In this document: piece by piece, positions 52,441-63,977 of the stretch
How positions within the stretch are numbered: the stretch's first letter is position 1
How the letters are laid out: each line of letters starts with the position of its first letter
Assembly (NCBI RefSeq): GCF_028389875.1
Contig: NW_026907680.1
Location: 2,356,001-2,420,000, forward strand
Origin: Rhea pennata
Taxonomy: Eukaryota > Chordata > Aves > Rheiformes > Rheidae
Reading direction: 5' to 3'
DNA: 64,000 nucleotides
The notes under the pieces: model-generated
Database searches by the model: none
Told to the model about the DNA's origin: nothing
The model's input: the letters and a program-made list of their open reading frames with translations, nothing else
Made by a program: the position numbers and the translations under genes

Positions 52441-52870
52441 ATCACAGAATCATCGAAGGGTGGAGGTTGGAAGGGGCCTCTGGAGATCATCTCGTCCAGC
52501 CCCCCTGCTCAAGCAGGGTCACCTACAGCACACTGCACAGGATCACACCAGGCAGCCTCTGAATGTCTCCAGAGAAGGAAACAACTCCACTACCTCTCTG
52601 GACAACCTGTCCCAATGCTCGGTCACTCTCACCAGAAAGAAGTTTTTCCTCAGAGTCAGGTGGAGCTCCCTGTGTTCTTGTTCGTGCCCACTGCCTCTTC
52701 TCCTAGCACTTGGCACCACAGAAAAGAGCCCGCTCCCATCCTCTTGACACCCTCCCTTGAGGTATTTGTAGACATGGGTAAGATCTCCTCTCAGGCTTCT
52801 CTTCTGGAGGCTAAACAAGCACAGCCCTTACAGCCTTTCCTCCTTAGAGAGATGACCCAGCCTTCTAACC
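52440..52870 (-). mobile_element. CR1 LINE 3' end
   Basis: In minus sense: the CACGGTCACTCTCAC-type block reversed, GGTGACCCTGCTTGAGCAGG, CCCTTCCAACCTCC and GATTCTGTGATGGG at the end (plus 52440). The shorter counterpart is at 9779-9889. Confidence 0.9.
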
Positions 52871-52959
52871 ATCTTCATAGCAGTACATCAACTCTGGCAA
52901 GTCCCGTGGAGAAGACTGCAGACATCCAAGATGCCTGTGCCCATTTTCTCCACAAACAC

Positions 52960-55900
52960 GGAGGTTCTGCTTGCAGACTGCAGCTCACGCAGTACTTGAG
53001 GCCAGGGTTCCGAGAGCTGCAGCCCGCAGTGGGAGAAGAGGCCTTTGCTGTCTTTGGGCTCATTCCTCAGCTCTGTGCTTGCGTCCTATTTTCTGCCAGA
53101 TTCTGCTCTTGCACCTCCCATCCCTGAGGGGAAGACAAATGGAACAAGCCTGCCCTTCAAAGGTAGGACTCTGAGAGACAAAAAGAGGTTGCTCTTGCAA
53201 ACAAAGCAGCAAGCGGAGGAAGCCAGAGCTCCTGTGCTGGGAAACACGAGGCATTAGACAGATCTCATCCGAAGCTGGCGTCCTTTGATGGCTTTGCCAT
53301 GGATGCCGAGGGAGTGAAGAGGCTTAAGCCAACAGCTTTGCAGAGTAGGAGCAGAGAGCACTGGCTCCAGTCACATGGTGTTTCAGCACAGGCTGGAACA
53401 GCAGCAAGTAGGTGCAGAACAGCCAAGAATGCACTGATTGCCCCAACAGGGTCTTCTTCCAGCAGCCTGGGGCCTGGGAGCTTCCTCAGTCAGATGCAGG
53501 AGACACAAAGCCTTTGCCTGCTTGGTCCTTTTAGAAGCGCACCCCCACCTTGGGCTGAAAGCACACCGTCAATGTGTGGCAGGGCCAGATGCGGCTCCTT
53601 GCTTGTCTTCTCTCTTCCTCTTCAAAGCACTTCTGCTGGGCTTCTTCTCACCTCCGCAGGGCAAGGAGATGCGGCTTTCAGCGACCTCTCTCTTGCCTCT
53701 CCTTCCTGACCAAGAGCTGTTCGCTCACAGCCTGCCCCGGTGCATGCAAAGTTCAGATGTGGTCATTTTCTCCCCAACAGGCCTCACTCCTCCTGCAGCA
53801 AATACCCTCTGGCACTTTATTGCCCAGCCATTCCCTGTGCTTTGGTCCTTCTGTAGCTCTTATTTGGGGAGCCTATAACATGGAGAGGAATGAGAGGTTC
53901 TGGTTTTGGTTTGTTTGAAAAGATTGATCCCTACCAGAAGCAAGCAAGGCAGAAAGACATCTTGGGCTGGCTTTTTCCTCCAGACCACTTTTGTCACAGC
54001 AGAGAGTCAGCTGCCTGTATGGGGCACGTATGGAGCATGATTTGGATCGGAAAAGGGCACGGGAACTCATCACAAAGGCCTTAAGTCATACTGGGGAGCC
54101 AAAGTCCTCAGGTAAAGCCCACAATTTTCTCAGCCTGGTCTTCAAGTACGGCCTCAGAACACAAGTGGGCCTCTTGGCATGCTGGGCTGCCACCTTCAGC
54201 AGGAGCTCTCCTGGACGGGCTGAGTTCTTGCTTTTCTCTTTACTCATACAATTTCAAGAAGAAAACAAGAACTCCCCACCAGTGTCCCCGGCCACACTGA
54301 GATGACTGTGGCTCCTAATGGCTCCATTCGCAGAAGGGCCCAGGAAGAGTCTGCATAGGTATTGTCAGAGAAGGAAAGCTCCTCAGATCCACTGGAGATG
54401 TGGGCCTTCCACTCGTGTATGCAGTGTGCTTCCCAGGCTCTGACAAAGGAAAGGTATGGGCGGAGGAGGAGGGCAAACTGGTTCCTCTGGAGTCCCTGCT
54501 TTGTGACAGGACCTATTTCAAAGCACAGAGCTCTCAGAGAGGTCCTTTTTGCTCCAGGATCTTTTCCTCACCCAGCACTGTGATTTGTTTCTCTACAGCT
54601 TTCAACACTTGCTGGCATGTCCACAAACCTCTTGCCTAACACTAGCATTTTTGAATGTCATCCCATGCTGACTGGGAGCAGTGTCATTTATTGGCTTCTG
54701 AGACTTTATCTGATTGTGCTCGATGCAGGAAGACAGTGAGGGTCTTCTTGGTTGGTTTACATAGTCCTGTAGAGGAGCTTCCCTGGAAAAAAACGAAGTT
54801 TCGACAGGGCAAGTGGTACCCGTGTGTGTGTTTGTGTATGCATATACATCTCCATCGAGAAGACTCAGCAGAAAGCGGCTAAAAGATTTGTCCTCCATAA
54901 AACTGCCTTTCTGAGCTGTGAAAGAAGATGGGACGTTTGGAGACAGAGAGACCTGCTGGGGTCCAGGTTGGCCAATGGTGTAAGTAGATATGGTCGGTGG
55001 GTTTTCTGAAAACGTGTGGTGCATATCACAGAATCACAGAATGGGTAAGGTTAGAAGGGACCTCAGGGGATCATCTAGTCCTACCTCCCCGCTCAAGCAG
55101 GGTCACCTAGACCATGTTAGACAGGGTTGCATCCGGGCAGGGTCTGAATCTCCCCAGAGAAGGAAACTCCAGAATGTCTCTAGGAAACCTCTGCCAGTGC
55201 TCGGTCACTCTCACAGGGAAGAAATTCCTCCTCATATTGAGGCGGAGCTTCCACTGGTTCAGTTTGTGCCCGTTGCCTCTTGTCCTGTTGCGTGGCACTA
55301 GTGAAAAGAGTTCGGCCCCATCCCTTTGACGGGGATATCCAGTGGAATTTCCTTCACTCTCTTTCAAGAGCCCGTTGAGTGATACTCTAATACAAAAAAT
55401 CAAATGTCTTCATCTGTGTGGGCCCCTTTCATTTTGAGTTCCTCTGAGGGCTTTACATCTCTCTACATTTTTGCACCGTCCACTCCCATGAACTATTTAT
55501 TTCGACAAATGCTTTGGGCTACATGTGCTGTAAAACTAACACTGGATTTTTTTTCCCCTCTCCCAGGTGCAAGTGAAGTTGGAAGTGCATGTGTTGGCCT
55601 CCATGCATCTACTGAAGGATCTGCAGCAAATGCACATGTACCCCACGACTCCACTTTCCCAGACAATACAGAGGCATTGTGATATTCTGAGCAGAAAGGA
55701 TGTGACCGGCACAAAACACTATGCAAAGCTGGTGAAAAATATTTGCTTTACACAGCACGGTAATGGTTTCCCACTAAATGGTCTGGCTGTGAGAAATCCT
55801 TGCCGCAGGCTGAACCTAAACTCCAAGGGATTTCAAAAACTGCTAGGCACACTGCACTTCCCTCTAACAAGCCTGCAGGGATACAGAGCTTGTCTGGCAC

Positions 55901-56457
55901 CGTAAAGTCCATGTCCCTTCTCGTGCGAGTAACCAACTGGCTAACCTTTCTTCTGCAGCTTGGTGGAGCTGCCTAAACATTTTGTATGGAAGCACACGTG
56001 TGGTCTTGCTCAAGTCAGGTGCTGCCTTTTAGCCAAAGCAGTCCCTCTGCTCCCTTCCATTCTCTTCCTGCTACAGACATGTAGCATTTTCAGCATTCTC
56101 TTAGCACTGAGCACATTGCTCTTGGATCTGTTCTGTGTCCCCTACTTCAGTCCTCCTGCAGTGGAAAATCCTCCAGTGCAGCCCAGCATGGCCACTGGCA
56201 GGCACAAGGCTTTGATGCTGAGTGTGAGGGCACTTGTGCCTTGCACCCGGGAGCCTCGCAGCAGGAAAATGGTGTCAGTGCTGACAGGGAGGTGATTCCA
56301 GCCCCACCCACCTGGAAGCCAGGAGGAGGAACCTTGCTGCTGCTTCTGCTAGTGAGCTCACTTGTGCCTCAAGACCTGAGAGGCCACCAGTGGCCACAAG
56401 GCTGCTGTTAGTGCCTAGGAGGGCACAACCAGCCTGAGGAATCAGCAGGGGTGTTGG
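52960..56457 (-). repeat. Duplicon V (third, truncated copy of Q/T)
   Basis: Matches Q from about 16.78 kb and T to about 33.42 kb, with an extra ~0.36 kb near 53.03-53.39 kb. It carries the CR1 shared with T. It ends at GGGGTGTTGG, exactly where the provirus LTR begins, so the CARD part is missing. In Q the same site reads on without interruption (about 22280). Confidence 0.85.
55026..55360 (-). mobile_element. CR1 LINE 3' end shared with T
   Basis: Same insertion site, orientation relative to the duplicon and 3' end as 34486-34832; flanked by ATATC repeats. Confidence 0.92.
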
Positions 56458-57010
56458 TGTTAGAGAAATACTGTGGGAAAAACCTTGCAAATAGTTAACA
56501 AGACTCAAGGACACGGGGGAGAGAAAAACAGTACTGCAAAGGATAACCAGCTCCGGCTAAGTAACCTTGATGAAACCACAACGCTTTGAAGATTGCGAGG
56601 GGTAGATAAGACAAACACAGCAGAATAACCCAGAAGTGACCTTAGGTTCATTAAGGCTTATTAACATATTAAACTTCACACCCCTAAATGAATAATGAGA
56701 TGGAAATGACATGATAATGATGTTACCGCCTCTTCTTCGCTTCCTGTGCTAATTAACAAGAATGTGAAAGCGCAAGCGCAGAGCGATTACCTGAGGTAAT
56801 GAAACTGTAACCAACAGGAAAACTTGCATGAAGTACTCTCTGAAAAGCGTGTATAAACAAAGAATGAGAGGGGGAGGAGGTGTGCCAGCTCTGTGGATTT
56901 ACCACCTAGCCCCCATCTCTGCGCAGAAATAAAATCAACAAATATCTCGACCCTTTGTGTCTATTGGTTGCTTGCACACCAGGTAACAGAACCCAGATTT
57001 TGGGACAACA
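56458..57010 (+). repeat. 5' LTR of the provirus
   Basis: Starts TGTTAGAGAAATAC and ends GGGACAACA (TG...CA), 553 bp. TATAAA is at 56852-56857 and the polyadenylation signal AATAAA at 56928-56933. The left border is confirmed by the uninterrupted site in duplicon Q. Confidence 0.85.
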
Positions 57011-57030
57011 GTTTGGCGACCCAGATGGGA
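57011..57030 (+). other. Primer-binding site region
   Basis: Directly after the LTR: GTTTGGCGACCCAGATGGGA, with the usual TGGCG-type start of a tRNA-complementary site. The tRNA cannot be assigned with confidence by eye. Confidence 0.6.
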
Positions 57031-57484
57031 CTTGCCAGAAGGCCTTGCCCAGATCATCTTGCCGTTCCCGACAGCAGACTGGATCGGATCGAGCTCCAGG
57101 ATGCACCGACCTGTTGATCGGGGAGTCCTCTGACCTCCCTCCGAAGTTGGGATGACAAGAGGCTCAAAGGTGCAACGCTGACCAGAGATATTTGTGCCAG
57201 GGCGAAAGGGGGGTGAATCTTTGGATTGGTGAGTATCAAATTTACTTACTTACGTGGAAGACTATGTTGAATTACGTCGCACGTAGACGCTCGGCAAAGG
57301 TTGCCTTAAATTGGCCAGAGGGGTCAGAGCGGAGTGCGCACAAAGGTACGGGAAAAAAGTTATTTCTAAGTAATAAGGTTGGTATTTCTCGGTAATTAAC
57401 ATGGGATCAAGCCAATCCACGATTCCTCCCTGTAGCCCTTTGGGTTGTATTTTGAAACACTAGAATATTTTTGGAGGAGATCGG
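57031..57484 (+). other. Proviral leader
   Basis: Non-coding leader between primer-binding region and gag start; no long open frame. Packaging and splice-donor elements are expected here but cannot be pinned down. Confidence 0.5.
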
Positions 57485-58906
57485 ATGACAAAAAAAAGAA
57501 AGAAAAGATGTTGTAATCAATGGTGGCCAATGTATAAGCTGGAATGTGATGAGCAATGGCCAAAAAATGGGACCTTGAACTATAACACTATATTACAGTT
57601 ACTGCTGTTTTGTTGCCGGAAGGGGAAGTGGGATGAAATACCCTATGTGGAGGCTTTTGTGTCGCTATATAGGGAAGCAGAAATTCAGAGGGAATGTGAA
57701 CCTATAAGTAAGGAGGAATCTGTAATGGTTGCAGTAGGAAAGAAGGAAGAGAGCAGGTATTGTGCTAACAGACAAATTCTGAATGGAGAGGAGCAGGAGG
57801 ATGTACAACTACTGACAGTGCCCCCCTCTTGTGGAAACGATTCCACCGCAGTTGAAGCATCGGCCCCCCCGCTAGAAAGCCAAGAGTCCAGCCCTATTTC
57901 TGGCCGAACTAGGAGACGGAAACAACCTGTTCTACAGGCTCCTTTGAGACAAGCGGTGGGACCAGAAGGGCTGCCAGTATTTGTACATGTTCCTTTTACA
58001 ACCTCGGATTTACTAAACTGGAAGCAGTCTGTTGGATCATATAGGGAAAATCCTGAGAAGCTGCATCAGCTTTTGGAGACTATTATGATAACTCATAATC
58101 CTAACTGGGGAGATGTGCAGGTGCTGTTGAATGCTTTCCTGACGGGAGAAGAAAGGAGGCTGGTAATTGCTAAGGCAAAAGAAGAGGGTGAGAGAAGGGA
58201 CAGAAAGGGGGAACCTGAGGTCTATTTACGCACCAGAAAGGATCCAGAGTGGGATCCAAATAGGAGCGAGGGTAGGGAGCTATTGAAGCAGTATCAATAG
58301 CTATTTTTATATAAGGTTCAGTACGGGGTTCCGAAACCAAAGACTGTGTCAAAATTGTATGAAGTAAAGCAAGGGCCTGAAGAAAATCCCTTGGCCTTTT
58401 ATGAAAGATTATGCGAAAGAGCCAGAAAATGGACAGACCTGGATCCAAATGAGGAAGCGAATCAAAGGCTGTTTAATATGCTCTTTATTGGCCAGTCAGC
58501 TCAGGATATTAGAAAGAAGCTGCAGAAGGTAGATGGAGCTGGGGGAATGTCTATTCCACAGCTGATAGAAATAGCGTATAAGGTATAGAATAATCGAGAT
58601 GAAAAGAGAACAAGAGAAACACAAAATCAAATGAAACTGCAGGCTTCTCTCCTGGCAGCTGTCCAGAGGAATGAATCCCAAGGCAGGGGCAGGGGAAGCA
58701 GGAGAGGTAACAGAGGAGGAAGAGGTGGAAGGGGAGGGAGGCCAGGAGGAGGCCTCCCTAGACCCGCTTTGGGTCCAAATCAATGTGCAGTTTGTAGACA
58801 GGAAGGGCACTGGAAAGATGAATGTCCAAATCGAAGAAGGATAACAAAGCTACAGAGCCCAGCAAGCACCGACCTAATTATGTTAGAGGAGTCAGATATG
58901 GAATGA
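57485..58906 (+). pseudogene. gag of the provirus, with two internal stop codons
   Basis: One frame runs from ATG 57485 to TGA 58904-58906. It is interrupted by TAG at 58298-58300 and TAG at 58586-58588, with the frame kept on both sides. The order is an N-terminal matrix-like part, a Pro-rich linker with a late-domain-like APPLE/PPLE stretch, and a capsid region with the gammaretroviral pattern (DLLNWKQ, LTGEE). A Gly/Arg-rich segment and a single CCHC zinc knuckle (C-x2-C-x4-H-x4-C, starting about 58785) follow. The stops prevent a full Gag polyprotein. Confidence 0.9.
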
Positions 58907-59125
58907 AGGGGACCGGGGGAGAAAATCAGAATTTCCTCAGCTGATCCCCTGGTTCCAGTAAAGCTGGGGAATGAAACTATAGATTTTTTATTAGATAGTG
59001 GAGCCACTCATTCAGTGATAACTAGTTGTAAAGGACCCTTAAGTAAGACTGCTACCACCATTGTTGGGGCTATGGGAAGGAAAGCTTTGAGGCCATTTTT
59101 TGCAACCAATGGAGTGCACGATTAG
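58907..59125 (+). pseudogene. Retroviral protease, frame lost at its end
   Basis: Continues in the gag frame after the TGA at 58904, as in stop-suppression gammaretroviruses. The aspartic-protease active-site triad DSG is at 58994-59002, in the context LLDSGATHS. The frame meets TAG at 59123-59125. The continuation (LLGRDFL block, end of protease) is in another frame from about 59100 on. Confidence 0.85.
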
Positions 59126-60556
59126 AGGTACTAAATTGACTCATGAATTTCTCTCTATGCCAGAGTGTCCCCTCCCTTTATTAGGACGGGATTTCCTATG
59201 CAAACTGAATGCGCAGGTGACCTTTTCTGAGAGTTCCGTGCAGCTCCACAGCCCTCCAGAATTGGCATGGAGAGCACAAATCTGCCTTTTGATGGGATCG
59301 GCTCCGGACGATAACAGTGCAAGTATCCCTTCAAGTGTATTGGATGCGGTGATTCCCTTGGTTTGGGCCTCAACAAAGCCAGGCAAAGCAAAAAACGCGA
59401 CTCCGGTCAAAATAGAGCTGCAACCAGGAGCGAAGCCAGTTAGGGTGCATCAGTACCCTATTAAGCTAGAAGCACGTAGAGGATTGGAACCCCTAATTAA
59501 TGCCTTCTTGCAATATGGCTTGCTTAGAGAGTGTCAGTCTGAATTCAATACACCAATCCTGCCGGTAAGGAAACCGCACTCCCAAGAATATCGACTGGTC
59601 CAGGACCTGAGGGCAGTGAACCAAATAACAAAAGATATCCATCCAAGTGTGCCAAACCTATATACTCTTTTAGCCTCGGTGCCTGAGACTAACAATTGTT
59701 TTACAGTGCTAGATTTAAAGATGCTTTTTTCTGTATTCCTATAGAGGAACAAAGCCAGACAATTTTCGCCTTTGAATGGGAAAGTCCCACTACGAGGAGG
59801 ATGGAGCAGTTATGCTGGACGGTCCTTCCTCAAGGATTCAAGGACAGCCCTATCCTGTTTGGTGAGATCTTGGCCAAAGAACAAGCCCAATGGCAGGAAG
59901 GTAACAAAAATGTCACTCTTTTACAGTATGTGGATGATATTTTGAGTGGAGTGGATTCAGAGCAAATATGTTTAGAGGCGACAGTGAGTCTGTTCTATTT
60001 TTTGGGACTTGCCGGGTATCGTGTTTCAAAGAAAAAGGCTCAGATTGCGAAGAAGGAAGTCCAATATCTTGGATTTAAAATATCAAAAGGAGACCGTGCA
60101 CTAGGAGCGGAAAGAAAAGAGGCTATATGCCGAATTGCAGGACCCCGCACAAAAAGACAGCTGAGAGGATTCTTGGGAATGGCAGGATTTTGCCGTATAT
60201 GGATCTCTAATTTTGGGCTGATAACTAAACCTTTATACGCAGCCCTAAAGGGTCCGGGAGAATGGTTAGAGCGGACCCCAGAATGCCGTGCTAGTTTCGA
60301 TGAAATAAAAAAGAAATTGATGGAAGCTCCAGCACTGGGACTCCCAGATATGGCTAAACCCTTTCAATTGTATGTGCATGAGCGGCAGCAGGTGGCCTCG
60401 GGAGTAATGACCCAAATGCTTGGGAGCCGGAAAAGACCGGTGGCATATCTTTCTAAACAATTAGACAAAGTAAGTAAAGGATGGCCGGCCTGCCTCCGGG
60501 CTATAGCAGCCACCGTCTTTATTAATACAAGAGGCCCGCACATTGACTGTGGGTAG
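59100..60556 (+). pseudogene. Reverse transcriptase, frameshifted
   Basis: First part 59100-59744 covers the protease end and RT fingers (LVQDLRAVN); it changes frame near 59.71 kb. Second part to TAG 60554-60556 holds the palm motif YVDD at 59927-59938, and the LGF and thumb/connection region. Between this end and RNase H a piece of the connection seems to be deleted. Confidence 0.88.
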
Positions 60557-61052
60557 CAGCTTTGTACAGAATGGAGAGAGAAAGGCTGGATATGCAGTAG
60601 TGACTCAATGGAAAGAAGTAGAAGCTAAACCATTGCCACAAAACACCTCAGCACAAGAGGCTGAAATCATTGCCCTTATACGAGCCCTTGAAATCGGAAA
60701 GGGCCAAAGAGAAAATATAGATACTGACTCAAAGTATGCTTTTGGGGTAGTTCACGCTCATGGAGCGATTTGGAAAGAACGAGGGCTCTTAAATTCTCGA
60801 AGAAGTAATATCAAGTATGGACAAGAGATATTAAGATTGTTCAAAGCAATAGTGGAACCCAAAGAAGTAGCTATAATGCATTGCAAAGCCCACCAGAAGG
60901 GAAATAGTGAAGTGGCACAAGGAAACAGGAGAGCAGATATGGCAGCCAAAAAGGCAGCACTAGCAGGACAGGTGATTGGGGCTTTATTACCCAGTAGAAA
61001 AATGCAAATGAGACCTCCTGAATATTCAGACAAAGAAAATCAGTTGGCATAA
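60543..61052 (+). pseudogene. RNase H of the provirus
   Basis: Starts at a degenerate DGSS-type motif and includes AEIIAL, TDSKYAF and the C-terminal HCKAHQKG and NRRADMAA blocks, i.e. the four acidic/His landmarks of retroviral RNase H. The frame differs from RT and ends in TAA at 61050-61052. Confidence 0.85.
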
Positions 61053-61209
61053 AGGCTAGAATGTACAAAAAATGCTAAAGGGTGGTGAGTCACCCCAAAT
61101 GGACAAGTTTTAACTACAGCCAAAATGATGGAAGTGCTCCTCAAGAGACTGCATGAGGAAACTCACATGGGAGCAGATGCTATGATAAGCAGCGTAAAAA
61201 AGATACGCT

Positions 61210-62145
61210 GTGGGATCAAAGATGCTATCAAATGCTGACCTTATTGTAAGGAGATGCCCCACCTGTTGTGCAACTAACCCCAAAATTCAGAAGAAACCAC
61301 CTATGGGAGAACTAAGAAGAGGATTAACCCCAGGGGAACACTGGCAGATCGATTTCTCTCAATTGCCTAAATGTGGTCGGTTTAAATATTTACTTGTTTT
61401 GGTAGATACATTTTCTGGTTGGCCAGAAGCCTTCCCATGCTCCACCAATCGTGCAAAAGAGGTAATTAAGATTTTACTAAAAGAGATAGTTCCTCGATTT
61501 GTGATTCCTGAAGGTATATCCTCAGATAATGGACCTCATTTTATTTCAGAGGTGGTTCAAGGAACATCCAGATTTTTACAGATGAAATGGGAATTACACA
61601 CTCCGTGGAGACTCCAGTCTAGCGGTAAGGTAGAAAGAATGAACCAAACACTTAAAAGACATATTTCAAGACTGTGTCAGGAAACCCATCTTAAATGGGT
61701 AGATGTATTACCAATGGCCTTGATGAGAATAAGAATAACCCTGGGAATAAAAGAGGGAGTAAGCCCTTTTGAAACACTTTATGGGAAACCTTACCCAATT
61801 AATGAAATAGGGGGACGAAGTGATCAAATGCATGTAAGAGGGGAAGAAATGTTGAGAGAGTATTTATTGTCTTTGTCTCGGGTACTAACATCTTTACATA
61901 GGTACCTTAATCAACGTACCCCCCTTCCATTGGACTCCCCTGTGCATGACTTCAAGCCTGGGCATCTAGTTTATATTCGGACATGGAAAGAAGAACCACT
62001 AAGAGAAAAGTGGAAAGGACCTTACCTGGTGCTTCTGACAACTCCTACTGCAGTAAAGGTGGAGGGAATAAGTTCCTGGACCCACTATTCCCGAATACAG
62101 AAGGCACCTTTGAATGACTCGTGGACTGCAAAACCCACAAGATAG
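61210..62145 (+). pseudogene. Integrase of the provirus
   Basis: Open for 311 codons. The zinc-binding CPTCC pair is present, but the His part of the HHCC domain lies upstream at about 61.15 kb in another frame. The catalytic D,D-35-E set is intact: Asp at 61351, Asp at 61525 and Glu at 61633. A C-terminal SH3-like domain (GHLVYIRTW) follows. It is the best preserved domain, but it cannot be produced from the broken upstream frame. Confidence 0.88.
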
Positions 62146-62348
62146 CTCCCAAGAGAAGAACACAGAAGTTACAAAAGTGATGAACTGCACTTGGAAAATT
62201 GAACTGTTTTATATGGAAATAGAGTGCTCTTAAGTGTTATTAGGTGTTATTTTGCATTCTGATAGTATTGTTAATTATAGATAGAGCTGATTTACAAGGA
62301 TATTGATTTGTTTAATTTAATTTGTTTGCTATAGAGTTAAGATGGAAA

Positions 62349-62408
62349 ATGAGGACATTGTTAACTTTGTTATGCACGCTCATTGGTAGAGCTAACCTGA
62401 TTTTGTAG
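62349..62408 (+). pseudogene. Possible start of env (signal-peptide-like stub)
   Basis: A 19-codon frame begins Met-Arg-Thr and continues with a Leu-rich hydrophobic stretch, ending in TAG. It lies where env would start, but no surface or transmembrane-subunit sequence follows before the polypurine tract. This reading is weak. Confidence 0.3.
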
Positions 62409-62580
62409 CTTATACGGGCCTTCAGAAAAAGTGACTCAGATTACTGCTTGCTTCTCTATTCCCCAAATCTCCTGGATTACCCATGCCATGGGAAATACTT
62501 AGAATTAACTTAACATTCATGTAAGAATAATTGAAGTTGTTTAAATGAGACTTGCTAGATAAGTGATATTAACAAGTCTC

Positions 62581-62605
62581 AGAGGGGGGAATTCTTAGAG
62601 AAATA
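62581..62605 (+). other. Polypurine tract and stub of the 3' LTR
   Basis: AGAGGGGGGAA at 62581-62591 followed by TTCTTAGAGAAATA, which matches the first bases of the 5' LTR (TGTTAGAGAAATA). After about 13 bp the similarity stops completely. The flanking duplicon does not resume either. Confidence 0.75.
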
Positions 62606-63700
62606 TCCCCCCCCCTTAAAAAGCAGGGCCCGCTCTTTGAAACAAAGGCAAGTGTTTTCCCCCAAAAGACAATTCCGCAGAAGGGGAATGGCGGCACGTG
62701 CAGGCATGGTGAGACGCTCGCGCAGGCGTCGTTCCGCAGCGGGGACGTTCCACTGCTGCCCGAGCTTTGAGACTGTCACTGCAACGGGAATCGCAGCTTG
62801 GCCAGCGGCCCCAGAGCTTGACTCGTTCCCGAGAAGCCGGAGGCTCTGGCCAGGCGGCGGCCGCTCGCCCCCAGGGGAAAAAAAGAGAAAAAAGCCATTT
62901 CTGGGCACGCTCTGGCAAGGCAGCAGGAACTTCGGGATGTTCCCCGAAGTTCCTGGGATGAGCCCACGCAGGTGTATCCACTCTGGTTTCATGCAGGGAT
63001 GCTGAAGCCACATGCCAGTCTGCAAGGCCCTAAAAGTAAGGAGCTGCTAGAAGAAAAGCTAATGTGAGAAATAAAAGAATTTTTAAAAAATTAAAAAGCA
63101 AAGGCAGGGTAATGTTCTAGTCGTACTCAATCACCCAAAACATCTTCTGTCTAGTAAGATGGTCACATTTGAATGGTATGCTTATTTTGTTTTGGTTTAA
63201 ATCTATCTTATAAACACCTACTGAAACCAGCAAGTCAAAAAGTTTTCTCTTTCCCTTATATCTGCAGTGGAGACACCTGAAGCATCCAGAGAGGTCACAA
63301 AATCCAATTATTCCAATGAGCAGGGATAAAAGACAACGTCCTTTCAGATCGCATGTAATTAAATTAACCAAAAATCGGTGTAAGCGCTAACTTGGCGCCT
63401 GTTATGCCCGTCTGGAATCTTTGGATCTTGTGAATCCGGCAGTTGGCCGTGTTGCAGTAACTGTCTTTTCAAGGGACTGCTCGCCAGCGAGCGGCTGGGT
63501 ACAACTGCGGGAGACACGTCCCAGCTGCGCTGCTGCATTCCACCCTCAAACGCGGCAAGCGCGGGTTCATTGCTGAGCCCTGCGGGCAGTTAAACTCTTT
63601 AGAGTGCTTGAAGAGTAAATGCAACAGAAATAGCAAGGGGGGTTTAAATACGATTTGTTAAGGTGAGGAGCCAAATAGAAAAGACCCGCCTGGAGTTCCT
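62606..63700. other. Unassigned region between provirus and TMEM209 3' end
   Basis: 62.66-62.88 kb is CpG-rich; 63.0-63.2 kb is AT-rich with an AATAAA at about 63071; 63.39-63.62 kb is moderately CpG-rich. No exon with both splice sites and no recognisable repeat. It may hold a different LTR or a former intergenic stretch. Confidence 0.45.
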
Positions 63701-63922
63701 GTTTAGATACATTTCATTAGTAAAAAACAATACAACGTTTTACAGAGTATCCTCCCCAAAACTGTATAGAAATTACAAACATTTCCCCTCTGTCCATAAA
63801 GCAGAGTTTAAATTATCCCATTTCATAGTCCATATTCAAGGCAACAAGTGAAACGATGCTGCTCAGTTCGTCTTGTCGGAGAAGCAGGATCGTTCTTCTG
63901 AGCTGCAGTCCTGCTAGAGATG

Positions 63923-63977
63923 TTACTCTCCAAACACCCCTAGAACGTTGACTCCTGATGCACCAAAATTCACTTGC
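63923..63977 (-). CDS. TMEM209: TMEM209 last coding exon (second copy or fragment)
   Basis: Minus-strand acceptor TTTTTTTGCAG at 63978-63988, then one carried base and 18 codons ending VNFGASGVNVLGVFGE and TAA (63925-63923). This is the conserved C-terminus of vertebrate TMEM209 (VN-x-G-x-SGVN-x-L-x-x-FGE). Sequence down to about 63.70 kb is probably 3' UTR. It cannot belong to the gene at 0.4-8.4 kb: on the minus strand the last exon must lie at lower coordinates than the first, and here it lies 55 kb higher. So it is the end of another TMEM209 copy extending beyond the right edge, or an isolated fragment. Confidence 0.88.

Larger units (their letters stand above)
56458..62605 (+). mobile_element. 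Gammaretrovirus-like endogenous provirus, degraded, env body and 3' LTR missing
   Basis: 5' LTR, primer-binding region, gag, pro, RT, RNase H and integrase are in gammaretroviral order. Gag and pro share one frame separated by a single stop codon, and gag ends in one zinc knuckle, both gammaretroviral hallmarks. The reading frame is interrupted by two in-frame stops in gag and by frame changes near 59.1, 59.7 and 60.55 kb and before integrase, so it cannot make functional proteins. After integrase about 440 bp remain to the polypurine tract. Confidence 0.92.

Noticed and set aside
62637..63005. 122-codon ORF after the provirus
   Set aside because: GC-rich stretch open on both strands, no start context, splice signal or similarity to env.
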